Shown piece by piece: positions 14,625-22,589 of a DNA stretch of 32,011 nucleotides (position 1 is the stretch's first letter; every line of letters begins with the position of its first letter). The notes beneath the pieces are model-generated. The model ran no database searches and was not told the DNA's origin. It saw only the letters and a list, made by a program, of their open reading frames with translations. Position numbers and translations under genes: made by a program. Origin of the DNA: Clostridia bacterium (lineage in GTDB: Bacteria > Bacillota > Clostridia > Peptostreptococcales > Anaerovoracaceae); assembly GCA_030537495.1 (NCBI GenBank), contig JAUNMH010000015.1:1-32011 (forward strand). The letters are read 5' to 3'.

Positions 14625-15278
14625 TTACTCCTCCATCATCTTAACAATATCGTCTACTATTCTCGCCGTCAGTCCCCATACTGGTGTGCCGTGTACATCT
14701 GTGCCCAGGTCCACCTTTTCGTAAATAGGAATATCCCATTTTCCAATTCTCCAGTAATAGGTCTCCCCATCTATGCCTAGAAAATCATAGGGAAAATCCT
14801 CTGAAATATTTACGGTCACAGGTTCAGTATAAATAACTGGTTCCTGGCCCTGAGAGCCCTGAAAACGGCTAATAGGCACCAAAAACAGTTTCTCAACTTC
14901 TCCAGGACACGGTGCTGCCTTGAGATAATCCTCATACTCAATAATCCCCATATAGGTGTACATAGTGTAATTGGCATACCCGTATAAAATATTTCCCTGT
15001 CCTATGATTTTAATTCTTTCCTCAGGGATTCCTGTTTCCTCACAGGTTTCTCTAACAGCGGCCCTCTCAAAGGGCTCACCTGGCTCAACGTGGCCACCCG
15101 GAAAACAGATTTCACCTGGATCAGTTTTCATCTTGCTGGAACGAAGCTCAAAAAGAAGATTAACTTCTCCGTCCTTCTCCACTATCGGCACCAAAACCGA
15201 AAAAAACCTATGCCGTCCAATTGGCCTCGGCTCATTGCCCTCATATTTATTTTTCAAATCTTCTAAAGTAATCGCCAT
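14625..15278 (-). CDS. Nudix hydrolase, probable CoA pyrophosphatase
   Basis: The product is 217 residues. The Nudix box GGHVEPGEPFERAAVRETCE-ETGI matches GX5EX7REUXEEXGU. The preceding RSSKMKTDPGEICFPGG is the CoA-pyrophosphatase subgroup motif (LLT.RS..L..H.GqisFPGG in the usual proteins), here with K..TDPGEICFPGGH. The length fits this group. It would cleave CoA or related dinucleotides to phosphopantetheine products. The ATG is preceded by AAGG-type sites and the 3' end overlaps the YgiQ ribosome binding site. The 60 bases upstream are unusually GC-rich and carry no clear promoter. Confidence 0.85.
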   Translation of the reverse strand: MAITLEDLKNKYEGNEPRPIGRHRFFSVLVPIVEKDGEVNLLFELRSSKMKTDPGEICFPGGHVEPGEPFERAAVRETCEETGIPEERIKIIGQGNILYGYANYTMYTYMGIIEYEDYLKAAPCPGEVEKLFLVPISRFQGSQGQEPVIYTEPVTVNISEDFPYDFLGIDGETYYWRIGKWDIPIYEKVDLGTDVHGTPVWGLTARIVDDIVKMMEE

Positions 15279-15337
15279 GCCTTGCCTTCCTATGTCCTCC
15301 TCTGCTGCGCTACTCGCCGCCGCAGCCCGCTCCTAAA

Positions 15338-15371
15338 CAGAAAAAACAAGAGGCGGAAAACCTTCCGCCTC
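15338..15371 (-). terminator. Terminator of the P-loop gene
   Basis: GAGGCGGAA and TTCCGCCTC (9 bp, 4-base loop, 15350-15371) are followed on the minus strand by TTGTTTTTTC. Confidence 0.9.
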
Positions 15372-15389
15372 ACACATTCGTTTTAAATA

Positions 15390-15812
15390 CTAGTTAAGAA
15401 TTTCGTACTTATCGAATTCTACACCAATCATTTCTTCCTTTTCAGCGCTTAAGCTTACTACGAAGTCCATTCCGTAATTCTTTGAAATGTCAGCAAGTCT
15501 TTCAAGGAATTCAGGAACATCGCCTAATGAGAAGTCAGCATGCTTTAGAATGCTGTCAATGAAAATAGTCTCGATGTCATGGTCTGAACTGATAATTCCA
15601 TATAAGAATCCGATGTATTCATCGCTGTTAGTAACATGTTCATAATCTTCCATGCAAACTACTCTGATTCTATACTTCAGATCATACATTAATCTGGAGT
15701 TCTTATTGATAAAAATAACACTGCCCTTGCTGTTTTCAATAGTGTCATTTGCTAAGTCGATCATCTGCTTTGTCTTACCTGTACCCTTATGTCCTACTAA
15801 TAATTTTACCAT
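15390..15812 (-). CDS. Small P-loop ATP-binding protein (140 aa)
   Basis: The Walker A motif GHKGTGKT is at 7-14 and a Walker B-like strand ETIFIDSI at about 81-88. The rest reads as a single RecA/kinase-like alpha/beta domain (VIFINKNSRLMYDLK, GMDFVVSLSA). The ATG has GGGAGGA 8 bases upstream, the gene has its own near-consensus promoter (15848-15876) and its own terminator, so it is a single-gene transcript between rlmN and the Nudix unit. Such short proteins are conserved in Clostridia, sometimes labelled PilT-like by similarity of the P-loop only. No role is known to me; it is too short for a motor ATPase. Confidence 0.75.
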   Translation of the reverse strand: MVKLLVGHKGTGKTKQMIDLANDTIENSKGSVIFINKNSRLMYDLKYRIRVVCMEDYEHVTNSDEYIGFLYGIISSDHDIETIFIDSILKHADFSLGDVPEFLERLADISKNYGMDFVVSLSAEKEEMIGVEFDKYEILN

Positions 15813-15847
15813 TATTATAGTCCTCCCGTTTCTTAATTGTTATATTT

Positions 15848-15876
15848 ATTATAAGCTATGCTGTAATATAATTCAA
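15848..15876 (-). promoter_or_regulatory. Promoter of the P-loop gene
   Basis: TTGAAT (15871-15876) and TATAAT (15848-15853) are 17 bases apart on the minus strand, right after the rlmN stop codon; the leader is about 30 bases. Confidence 0.75.
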
Positions 15877-15877
15877 G

Positions 15878-16897
15878 CTAATTTTTGCCAAGTCTTAACT
15901 GTCCGCAAGCCGCATCTATATCCGCGCCCAGTTCCCTTCTCACTGTGGCCACAATGCCTGATTTTTCAAGGAGTTCAGCAAATTCCCCTGCGCGCTTTCT
16001 GCTAACCGTGTCGAAGCCTGACTCCGCAACCTTGTTCAGGGGAATCACATTGACATGGCAGAGCATGCCCTTTAGGAGTTTTGATAGACGAGCCGCGTCA
16101 GCGTCGCTATCGTTAACCCCGCTTACCATGGTGTACTCAAAGGTAATGCGCCTGCCCGTGCTCTCGGTGTACGCCCGACACGCCGGGATCAAAACCTCCA
16201 GAGGATACTTTCCGTTAACGGGCATCATAGACCCCCTAATTTCGTCCGTAGTCCCGTGAAGAGAAATAGCCAGGTTCACCTGAGGAAAATCCTTGCTGAA
16301 CCGCTCGATTTTAGGCACAAGCCCACAGGTAGAAACTGTAATATTTCTCATTCCAATGTTCAGACCCTTAGGATCGTTGACGATTTCTATGAATTTCTTC
16401 AGATTGTCGTAGTTGTCGAAAGGCTCACCGGTTCCCATTACCACAATGTGACCGATTCTCTCCCCAGTGTCAGCCTCTGCTGCCATAAGCTGTGAGAGAA
16501 TTTCTCCCGGAGTAAGATTTCTTTCCAAGCCGTTTCTTGTGGAAGCGCAGAAACGACAGCCCATTCGGCAGCCTGCCTGGCTTGATACGCAAATAGAATT
16601 CCCATACTTGTACTTCATAAAAACGCTTTCAATAAGGTTTCCATCTTCTAGTTCAAACAAATATTTTCTTGTTCCGTCGGTTTTCGATTTTTGAATCTTC
16701 AAAGGGGTGGCAGTGCCAATGTATGCCTCTTCAGCAAGCTTTTGGCGAAAAACTTCCGGAAGATTTGTCATCTCCCGGAAGTCCGTCTTTCCTTTGTAAA
16801 TCCACTGGAAAACCTGTTTTGCTCTAAATTTTGGCTCACCCATTTTTGTGATGAACTCTTCCATTTCCTTTAGAGTCAGGTCTCTAAGATTTATCAT
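15878..16897 (-). CDS. rlmN: Dual-specificity 23S rRNA/tRNA m2A methyltransferase
   Basis: The product is 339 residues, normal for RlmN. It makes C2-methyladenosine at A2503 in 23S rRNA and at A37 in some tRNAs, using a radical SAM mechanism. The cluster motif SQAGCRMGCRFCAST (CxxxCxxC) is clear. So are GTGEPFDNYDN (the SAM-binding GEP), NLAISLHGTTDEIRG, and the C-terminal GADIDAACGQLR, which has the methyl-carrying Cys. It starts 3 bases after the ileS stop codon, so the two are one transcript; no promoter is needed between them. Confidence is high; Cfr-type resistance enzymes are ruled out by the RlmN-type N-terminal region (LTLKEMEEF, RAKQVFQWIY). Confidence 0.95.
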   Translation of the reverse strand: MINLRDLTLKEMEEFITKMGEPKFRAKQVFQWIYKGKTDFREMTNLPEVFRQKLAEEAYIGTATPLKIQKSKTDGTRKYLFELEDGNLIESVFMKYKYGNSICVSSQAGCRMGCRFCASTRNGLERNLTPGEILSQLMAAEADTGERIGHIVVMGTGEPFDNYDNLKKFIEIVNDPKGLNIGMRNITVSTCGLVPKIERFSKDFPQVNLAISLHGTTDEIRGSMMPVNGKYPLEVLIPACRAYTESTGRRITFEYTMVSGVNDSDADAARLSKLLKGMLCHVNVIPLNKVAESGFDTVSRKRAGEFAELLEKSGIVATVRRELGADIDAACGQLRLGKN

Positions 16898-16900
16898 TTT

Positions 16901-19900
16901 TTATACTCTTTCTACACCTAGGCCTGTCTTATGTCCGTTAAGGTCAAATTCTTCCAGACCTTCCTTTTCAGAAATTGAAACCGCTAGAGTTTCCTTCTTG
17001 ATATAGTCGCCGAATGCTTCCACAGCCTTCTTAACGTCTTCGTCTGCACATACGTAGATTTCAATGTTATCCATCATTTCATAGTCATTCTGCTTACGCA
17101 TCTGCTGAACCTTAGAAACTAGTTCTCTAGCAAGACCTTCGCTGATTAATTCATCAGTTAAAGTTGTCTCTAGAATTGTGAATACATTGTTTTCCATTGC
17201 TACGGCGAAACCGTCCTTAGCGCTGATTCTAACGTCTACGAAGTCCTTTTCAATGTCGAATGTTTCTCCGTCAAGGTCCATGCTAACCTTTCCTTCTGTT
17301 TCAAGCTTGCTGTTGAATTCAGCTGGATCTTCCTTAGCTAATGCGCCTCCGAAAGCTTTGATCTTCTTACCTAGAACAGGTCCTGCAACCTTGAAGTTTG
17401 GTTTCAGGCTGAAGTCCATGTACTGATCAAGTTTGTCAGCAAACTTAACCTTCTTAACGTTAAGTTCTTCCATGATTAATGGAGTCAGGTCTTCAATTGT
17501 AGCCTGATATTTTCCGTCAACTAGGATTTCAGAAAGTGGCTGTCTAACCTTGATTCTTTCCTTTTCTCTTGCTCCTCTACCAAGTGTTACAAGAGTTCTT
17601 ACAAGGTCCATTCTTTCTTCAACCTTCTTGTCGATTAAGTCTTCATTTGCTTCTGGGAAGAATGCAACGTGTACAGTTTCTTCTCCTGTCAACTTAGTGT
17701 AAATCTCATCTGATAAGAATGGTGCAAATGGTGCAATTAGCTTAGCTACGCCTACAAGTACTTCGTAAGTTGTAGCATAAACACTCTTCTTATCTTCTGT
17801 CATTTCTTCAGCATAGAATCTTCTTCTTGCTCTTCTGATGTACCAGTTTGAAAGGTCTTCTGCAACGAAATCAGTAATAGCTCTTACTGTCTTCATATGG
17901 TCATAGCTGTCCATATTTTCTGTTACGTCCTTAACAAGCTGGTTGTACTTGGACAGAATCCATCTGTCAAGTTCAGGTCTCTTGTCGTAGTCAACAAATA
18001 GCTGATCTGCCTTTACATCGTCCTGGTTGGAGTAAAGAACGAAGAAGTTATATACATTCTTAAGAGTTCCGAAGAACTTGCTTACGATATCAATTAATCC
18101 GTCTTCGTCAAATTTAGTTGGTGTCCATGCAGGTGAAACTGATAACAGATACCATCTTGTAGCGTCTGCACCGTACTTATCGAATAGTTCGAACGGTGAT
18201 ACAGTGTTACCTCTTGACTTAGACATCTTCTTTCCTTCTTTATCTAAGATCAGGTCATTTACAAGTACGTTCTTGTAAGGAGCCTGTCCCTTGATAAATG
18301 TGGAAATTGCCATTAGTGAGTAGAACCAACCTCTAGTCTGGTCGATACCTTCGCAGATGAAGTCAGCTGGGAACAGCTTTTCATCGAAGATGTCCTTATT
18401 TTCAAACGGATAGTGCCACTGTGCGAAAGGCATTGCTCCTGAGTCGAACCAGCAGTCCATAACTTCAGGAATTCTCTGCATTGGCTTTCCGCAGTGAGGA
18501 CAAGTGATGTGTACATCATCTACATATGGTCTGTGTAGTTCAATTGATGTATCGATATCTTCAATTGCCTTTTCTACTAGTTCTTCTCTGCTTCCAACGC
18601 ATTCAAGATGACCACATTCACATCTCCAGATTGGAATTGGAGTACCCCAGTATCTGCTTCTGGAAATTGCCCAGTCCTTAACTTCTGCTAACCAGTTTCC
18701 GAATCTCTTTTCTCCTACGAAATCAGGATACCAGGAAACAGTGTTATTATTTGCAACAAGCTGATCCTTAAGCTTGCTCATTTCAATGTACCAGCTTGGC
18801 TTAGCATAGTAAACAAGAGGGGTTCCACATCTCCAGCAGTGTGGGTAGTTATGTTCAAGCTTAGCCTTAGCAAAAATCTTGTTTTCCTGAGCTAACCACT
18901 TGATAATGTCTACGTCCAGACCTTCTTCCATAACAAAACGTCCAGCCCAAGGTGTTTCTGTATAACATCCTCTTTCATCAACTGGCTGAAGCATTGGAAG
19001 GTTGTACTTTCTTCCGCACTGGTAGTCGTCTTCACCAAATGCAGGAGCTGTATGAACGATACCAGTACCATCTTCAACTGAAACATAATCCATGCAAGTC
19101 ATGAAGAATGCCTTCTTGTCAGCCTTTACGAATGGCATTAGCTGTTCATATTCAATGTATTCAAGGTCTTTGCCCTTCATTTCTTCAACAACTTCGTACT
19201 TGCCCTCACCTAGAACCTTGTCAGCAAGAGCCTTAGCAACGTAGAAGTAATTTTCTTCTTCATCGCCTTCAGTCATTCTTGCCTTAACGTAATCGATTTC
19301 AGGTCCACAAGTAAGAACTGTGTTAGAAGCCAGTGTCCAAGGAGTAGTTGTCCATGCAAGGAAGTATTCGTTGTCTTTTCCAACTAACTTAAACTTAGCT
19401 GTAATAGTGTTAACCTTAACTTCCTTATATCCTTGCGCTACTTCGTGAGAAGCCAGACCAGTTCCGCATCTTGGGCAGTAAGGAAGAATCTTATGTCCTT
19501 CATATACTAGGCCAGCCTTGAAGAATTCCTTAAGAATCCACCAGCAGCTTTCTACATAATTATTGTCTAAAGTGATGTATGGGTTGTCCAGGTCAACTAG
19601 GTATCCCATTCTTTCAGTCATTTCTCTCCACATTCCTGTGTAAGTGAAAACTGATTCTCTACACTTTTCGTTGAATTCCTTAATTCCGTACTTTTCGATG
19701 TCCTGCTTGCCGCTCATGTTAAGCTGCTTTTCAACTTCGATTTCTACGGGAAGGCCGTGAGTATCCCATCCAGCCTTTCTGTTAACCTGGAATCCCTTCA
19801 TAGTCTTGTAACGGCAGATTGAGTCCTTTAAAGTTCTTGCCATTACATGGTGAATTCCTGGCTTACCGTTAGCAGTTGGAGGTCCTTCGAAAAAAACAAA

Positions 19901-20017
19901 CTTAGGTGATCCTTCTCTTGCTGTCACGCACTTGTGAAGAAGGTCTTCCTCCTTCCATTTTTCAACCTGTTCGTTCTGCACCTCAGCAACAGGTTTTTCT
20001 GATAGCTTTTCAAACAT
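16901..20017 (-). CDS. ileS: Isoleucine--tRNA ligase, type 2, with altered HxGH signature (GIHH)
   Basis: The product is 1038 residues from the ATG at 20017 (AAAGGA 9 bases upstream); this length and the sequence FEGPPTANGKPGIHHVMA fit the eukaryote-like type 2 enzymes rather than the ~930-residue type 1. The class I signature is GIHH at 54-57 (19847-19858) in place of HxGH. KMSKS is intact in GKKMSKSRGN (about residue 597). Editing-domain sequence (AWTTTPWTLASNTV) and several Cys pairs (CPRCGTG, CPHCGKP) are present. Expression is controlled by an Ile T-box leader (20018-20298). Type 2 enzymes are known to be less sensitive to mupirocin. rlmN follows 3 bases later. Confidence 0.97.
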   Translation of the reverse strand: MFEKLSEKPVAEVQNEQVEKWKEEDLLHKCVTAREGSPKFVFFEGPPTANGKPGIHHVMARTLKDSICRYKTMKGFQVNRKAGWDTHGLPVEIEVEKQLNMSGKQDIEKYGIKEFNEKCRESVFTYTGMWREMTERMGYLVDLDNPYITLDNNYVESCWWILKEFFKAGLVYEGHKILPYCPRCGTGLASHEVAQGYKEVKVNTITAKFKLVGKDNEYFLAWTTTPWTLASNTVLTCGPEIDYVKARMTEGDEEENYFYVAKALADKVLGEGKYEVVEEMKGKDLEYIEYEQLMPFVKADKKAFFMTCMDYVSVEDGTGIVHTAPAFGEDDYQCGRKYNLPMLQPVDERGCYTETPWAGRFVMEEGLDVDIIKWLAQENKIFAKAKLEHNYPHCWRCGTPLVYYAKPSWYIEMSKLKDQLVANNNTVSWYPDFVGEKRFGNWLAEVKDWAISRSRYWGTPIPIWRCECGHLECVGSREELVEKAIEDIDTSIELHRPYVDDVHITCPHCGKPMQRIPEVMDCWFDSGAMPFAQWHYPFENKDIFDEKLFPADFICEGIDQTRGWFYSLMAISTFIKGQAPYKNVLVNDLILDKEGKKMSKSRGNTVSPFELFDKYGADATRWYLLSVSPAWTPTKFDEDGLIDIVSKFFGTLKNVYNFFVLYSNQDDVKADQLFVDYDKRPELDRWILSKYNQLVKDVTENMDSYDHMKTVRAITDFVAEDLSNWYIRRARRRFYAEEMTEDKKSVYATTYEVLVGVAKLIAPFAPFLSDEIYTKLTGEETVHVAFFPEANEDLIDKKVEERMDLVRTLVTLGRGAREKERIKVRQPLSEILVDGKYQATIEDLTPLIMEELNVKKVKFADKLDQYMDFSLKPNFKVAGPVLGKKIKAFGGALAKEDPAEFNSKLETEGKVSMDLDGETFDIEKDFVDVRISAKDGFAVAMENNVFTILETTLTDELISEGLARELVSKVQQMRKQNDYEMMDNIEIYVCADEDVKKAVEAFGDYIKKETLAVSISEKEGLEEFDLNGHKTGLGVERV

Positions 20018-20298
20018 TGGTATCATTCCTTTCAAAACAAAAATCCCTAACCGAAAAATTGTAGTTTCCGATTAGGGACGATTTTCTTAAACCGCGGTAC
20101 CACCCTAGTTGCAACCTCCATCAAGGCGCCTCTCATTAAAGTGTCAGACTCCGGAGTGATATTCACGTCTGCTTCACCGATTATCTCTCACCAAATGATA
20201 ATCTCTCTGTAAGGTTATTACACAGGGCTACTGGTTCCTTCACCGTCTGAAGTATTGACTTTTCCTCTTTGTACGATTGGGTTAGGTCAATCTCGTAC
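20018..20298 (-). promoter_or_regulatory. Ile-specific T-box leader of ileS
   Basis: The conserved T-box AGGGTGGTACCGCGG is at 20091-20105. It is followed by a terminator (CCCTAATCGG pairing with the TCGGTTAGGG side, 20044-20076, then ATTTTTGTTTTG). Stem I closes with CAGAC / GTCTG. On its 3' side the likely specifier codon ATC (Ile) is at 20157-20159 in GAATATCACTCCGG. Uncharged tRNA-Ile would favour the antiterminator and allow ileS-rlmN transcription. Confidence 0.92.
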
Positions 20299-20304
20299 TT
20301 AATT

Positions 20305-20333
20305 AGTTTATCATTTTGCCATTGAGAAATCAA
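20305..20333 (-). promoter_or_regulatory. Promoter of the ileS T-box transcript
   Basis: TTGATT (20328-20333) and TAAACT (20305-20310) are 17 bases apart on the minus strand, each 4 of 6 to consensus. The A-rich run at about 20334-20357 just upstream could act as an UP element. The -35 and this run lie inside the left direct repeat of the insertion sequence. Confidence 0.5.
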
Positions 20334-20383
20334 GCAAATTTTATTCTTTTTTTTTATGTAGGAAATATCGCTTCGATATTTCC
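20321..20383. repeat. Left direct repeat flanking the insertion sequence (63 bp)
   Basis: It is identical to 22449-22510 except for one extra T in a T-run (9 against 8). It ends directly at the left end of the element. It contains a perfect 10-bp hairpin (20361-20383) and the ileS -35 region. Confidence 0.9.
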
Positions 20384-20417
20384 GCCTGAGTTCCGAAGTT
20401 AAGTTTTAAGAAAAAGA

Positions 20418-20450
20418 CCGATAACCGTTGAAGTTATCGGAAATTTTTTG
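20418..20450. terminator. Terminator at the left end of the insertion sequence
   Basis: CCGATAAC (20418-20425) and GTTATCGG (20433-20440) form an 8-bp stem followed by AAATTTTTTG on the plus strand and TCTTTTTCTT on the minus strand. Confidence 0.8.
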
Positions 20451-20492
20451 TCAACATTTTATCTTTTTTGTATGGCTTTTTACGGCTTGTTG

Positions 20493-20501
20493 TGGTATAA
20501 T
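20493..20501 (+). promoter_or_regulatory. Extended -10 promoter of the transposase
   Basis: TGGTATAAT gives a perfect TATAAT with the TGn extension, 29 bases before the start codon; the -35 region is poor (TGGCTT). GGAGGG lies 8 bases before the ATG. Confidence 0.6.
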
Positions 20502-20529
20502 GATATGGAAGGACTGGAGGGTTTTATCT

Positions 20530-22344
20530 ATGTATCTACACAAGCAGAAGAAAAAGAATGGTGATATCTATCTTTCAATCAAAGAAAAGTATCATGTTCC
20601 AAAGGTTGGTTCTCGCGAAAGAACCATCGAAAGCATCGGTTATCTAAGCAAACTCAAAGAAGAGCATGATGACCCTATTGCATTTTACACAAATTATGCG
20701 AAAGAACTTACCGAGAAGAAAAAGGCAGAGAAAACAAAAGATATAAAAATTAATATGTCAGCTGTCCTTGATACCAATACATCTGATACTCGAAATGTTG
20801 GATACTGCATATTAAAACAACTTTACCGTGAGCTTGAACTAGATAAGTTCTGGAACTGGAAAACAAAAAAAAGAAAAATGAAATTCAGTACTGATCAGAT
20901 TTTCCGTCTTCTTACCTTCTCCAGAGCTATGCAGCCCGGTTCCAAAAGGTACACTCTGAATAACAAAGATTTTTTCTTTGAGCCTTTTGATGACTTTTCT
21001 CTCGATGATATTTATCATGCCCTTGACATAATCGCTGATAATCAAAAGGATCTTCAGAAATGGATCTTTGATCACTCACAGTCGATATTGAATAGAGATC
21101 TCTCTGTATCATATTTTGACTGTACCAACTACTACTTTGATATAAGCCACCCTGATGTTGATACTTTTGATGATGATGGCAATCCAATTGATAAAGATGG
21201 GCAACCTACAGAAATTAAATATAGAAAGCGTGGGCCAGAAAAGAACCACAGACCAGATCCTATCGTTGAAATGGGCCTTCTTATGGACAGAAATGGTATA
21301 CCTGTAGCATACGATCTATTCCCTGGCAATGAGTCTGAAAAGATACACATGCGTCCTATCATCGACAGGGTGAAAAAAAATGTTGAAGATTGTCGTATTA
21401 TCTTCGTAGCAGACAGGGGACTCAATACCTCCGATAACATCTACTGGCTCAATGGCGATAACAAAGGCGAAACAAATAATCGTGACGGTTATGTCTATGG
21501 TCAGTCCGTTAGAGGTGCTAGTGAAGAATTCAAATCGTGGGTTCTAGAAAGCGATGGATATATAACAGAAAAGCTCAGAAGTGACAGAGGCGAAGAATTC
21601 ACATTCAAGCACAAATCAAGGATCTACCCTAAAGAACTACACGTGAATGTAACGAAGCCTGGAAGCAAAAAGCCTGTTAAGAAGACCGTTAGCATCGATC
21701 AAAAGCAAATGGTGTATTACTCAGAAAAATATGCCAACAAGCAGAGGGCTGACAGAGAGGCTATGATTCTGAGAGCAAAGGATTTGATCAAGTCACCTAA
21801 GAAATATGACAGGATTACCGCTAAGGGAAGTGCATCATATGTGCTGAACCTTTCTTTCGATAAAAATACTGGTGAGATAGCAGATGGAAAAAGCCTTCAG
21901 CTCGATGAAGAGAAGATAAAGCTTGAAGAAATGTTTGACGGGTATTACTCTATCGTTACTAGTGAACTTGCAATGAGTGATTATGAAATGCACGACGTCT
22001 ACAGAGGCCTTGCCCGCATAGAGGATTCATTTAAAGTGACCAAGACATATTTCAATTCACGTCCTATATATGTGAGACTTAACAGCCATATTGATGCGCA
22101 TTTCGCCACCTGCTTCCTTGCACTTGTTCTAACAAGGATGCTAGAGCTCCTTCTTAAGAACAGATATCCTGTCGGACAAATACTGGATTCACTTAAGAAG
22201 TACAACTGCACTCAGATAGAACCTGCTACATGGCAGTTCACGTATTACAACGAGATACTCGATGAATGTAGCAAATTGTTTGATTTGCAGCTCAATAAAA
22301 AATACAGAAGCCAGCAGGAAATAAGACGACTTCTGAAATATTAA
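20530..22344 (+). CDS. IS1634-family transposase
   Basis: The product is 604 residues from the ATG at 20530, which has GGAGGG 8 bases upstream; a longer frame from 20428 would run through the terminator and has no ribosome binding site. The DDE triad is visible: D197 in YFDCTNYYF, D295 in FVADRGLNT, and E498 in YRGLARIEDSFKVTK, the last with the E-(6)-K spacing of the IS4-like group. KYRKRGPEKNHRPDPIVEMGL and PVAYDLFPGNESE are typical IS1634 segments. The frame is intact, so the enzyme may be active. It inserted between the antiporter and ileS genes. Confidence 0.93.
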   Translation: MYLHKQKKKNGDIYLSIKEKYHVPKVGSRERTIESIGYLSKLKEEHDDPIAFYTNYAKELTEKKKAEKTKDIKINMSAVLDTNTSDTRNVGYCILKQLYRELELDKFWNWKTKKRKMKFSTDQIFRLLTFSRAMQPGSKRYTLNNKDFFFEPFDDFSLDDIYHALDIIADNQKDLQKWIFDHSQSILNRDLSVSYFDCTNYYFDISHPDVDTFDDDGNPIDKDGQPTEIKYRKRGPEKNHRPDPIVEMGLLMDRNGIPVAYDLFPGNESEKIHMRPIIDRVKKNVEDCRIIFVADRGLNTSDNIYWLNGDNKGETNNRDGYVYGQSVRGASEEFKSWVLESDGYITEKLRSDRGEEFTFKHKSRIYPKELHVNVTKPGSKKPVKKTVSIDQKQMVYYSEKYANKQRADREAMILRAKDLIKSPKKYDRITAKGSASYVLNLSFDKNTGEIADGKSLQLDEEKIKLEEMFDGYYSIVTSELAMSDYEMHDVYRGLARIEDSFKVTKTYFNSRPIYVRLNSHIDAHFATCFLALVLTRMLELLLKNRYPVGQILDSLKKYNCTQIEPATWQFTYYNEILDECSKLFDLQLNKKYRSQQEIRRLLKY

Positions 22345-22392
22345 AAAATTTTTTCTTAAATTGAAAATCTCCCTAAATACGCCATATACCCA

Positions 22393-22433
22393 AACAGCGC
22401 AACCCGTTGATATTACTGGTTTGCGCTGTTTTT
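22393..22433 (+). terminator. Terminator after the transposase gene
   Basis: AACAGCGCAA (22393-22402) and TTGCGCTGTT (22421-22430) form a 10-bp stem running into TTTTT, about 50 bases after the transposase stop. Confidence 0.85.
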
Positions 22434-22448
22434 ATTTCGGAACTTGAG

Positions 22449-22510
22449 ATTGAGAAATCAAGCAAATTTTATTCTTTTTTTTATGTAGGAAATATCGCTT
22501 CGATATTTCC
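22449..22510. repeat. Right direct repeat flanking the insertion sequence (62 bp)
   Basis: Second copy of 20321-20383, directly after the right end of the element, one T shorter. It carries the same 10-bp hairpin and a promoter fragment cut off from the ileS -10. Confidence 0.9.
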
Positions 22511-22518
22511 GGAATATC

Positions 22519-22564
22519 AAGAAAGTCTACCTCCTCTAATATAATCGGCGAAGCCGACTTTCTT
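22519..22564 (-). terminator. Possible terminator of the antiporter gene
   Basis: AAGAAAGTC and GACTTTCTT (22519-22527 with 22556-22564) pair over 9 bp, while TCGGC / GCCGA (22545-22557) forms a competing small hairpin. No proper T-run follows, so this is tentative. Confidence 0.35.
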
Positions 22565-22589
22565 ATCAAAACCTCCAAGGATTAAGATC

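Larger units (their letters stand above)
20384..22448 (+). mobile_element. IS1634-family insertion sequence
   Basis: The element of about 2065 bp carries one transposase gene. Its ends share AGTTCCGAA in inverted orientation (left 20389-20397; right complement at 22436-22444), with a few unmatched bases outside. It is flanked by 62-63 bp direct repeats, compatible with the long and variable target duplications reported for IS1634. Terminators lie just inside both ends (20418-20450 and 22393-22433), which would shield the transposase from outside transcription. The copy looks intact. Confidence 0.9.

Noticed and set aside
20361..20383. The perfect 10-bp hairpin of the direct repeat as a terminator
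   Set aside because: No T-run follows on either strand; the T-run is on the 5' side, and on the minus strand it reads as an A-tract upstream of the ileS promoter.
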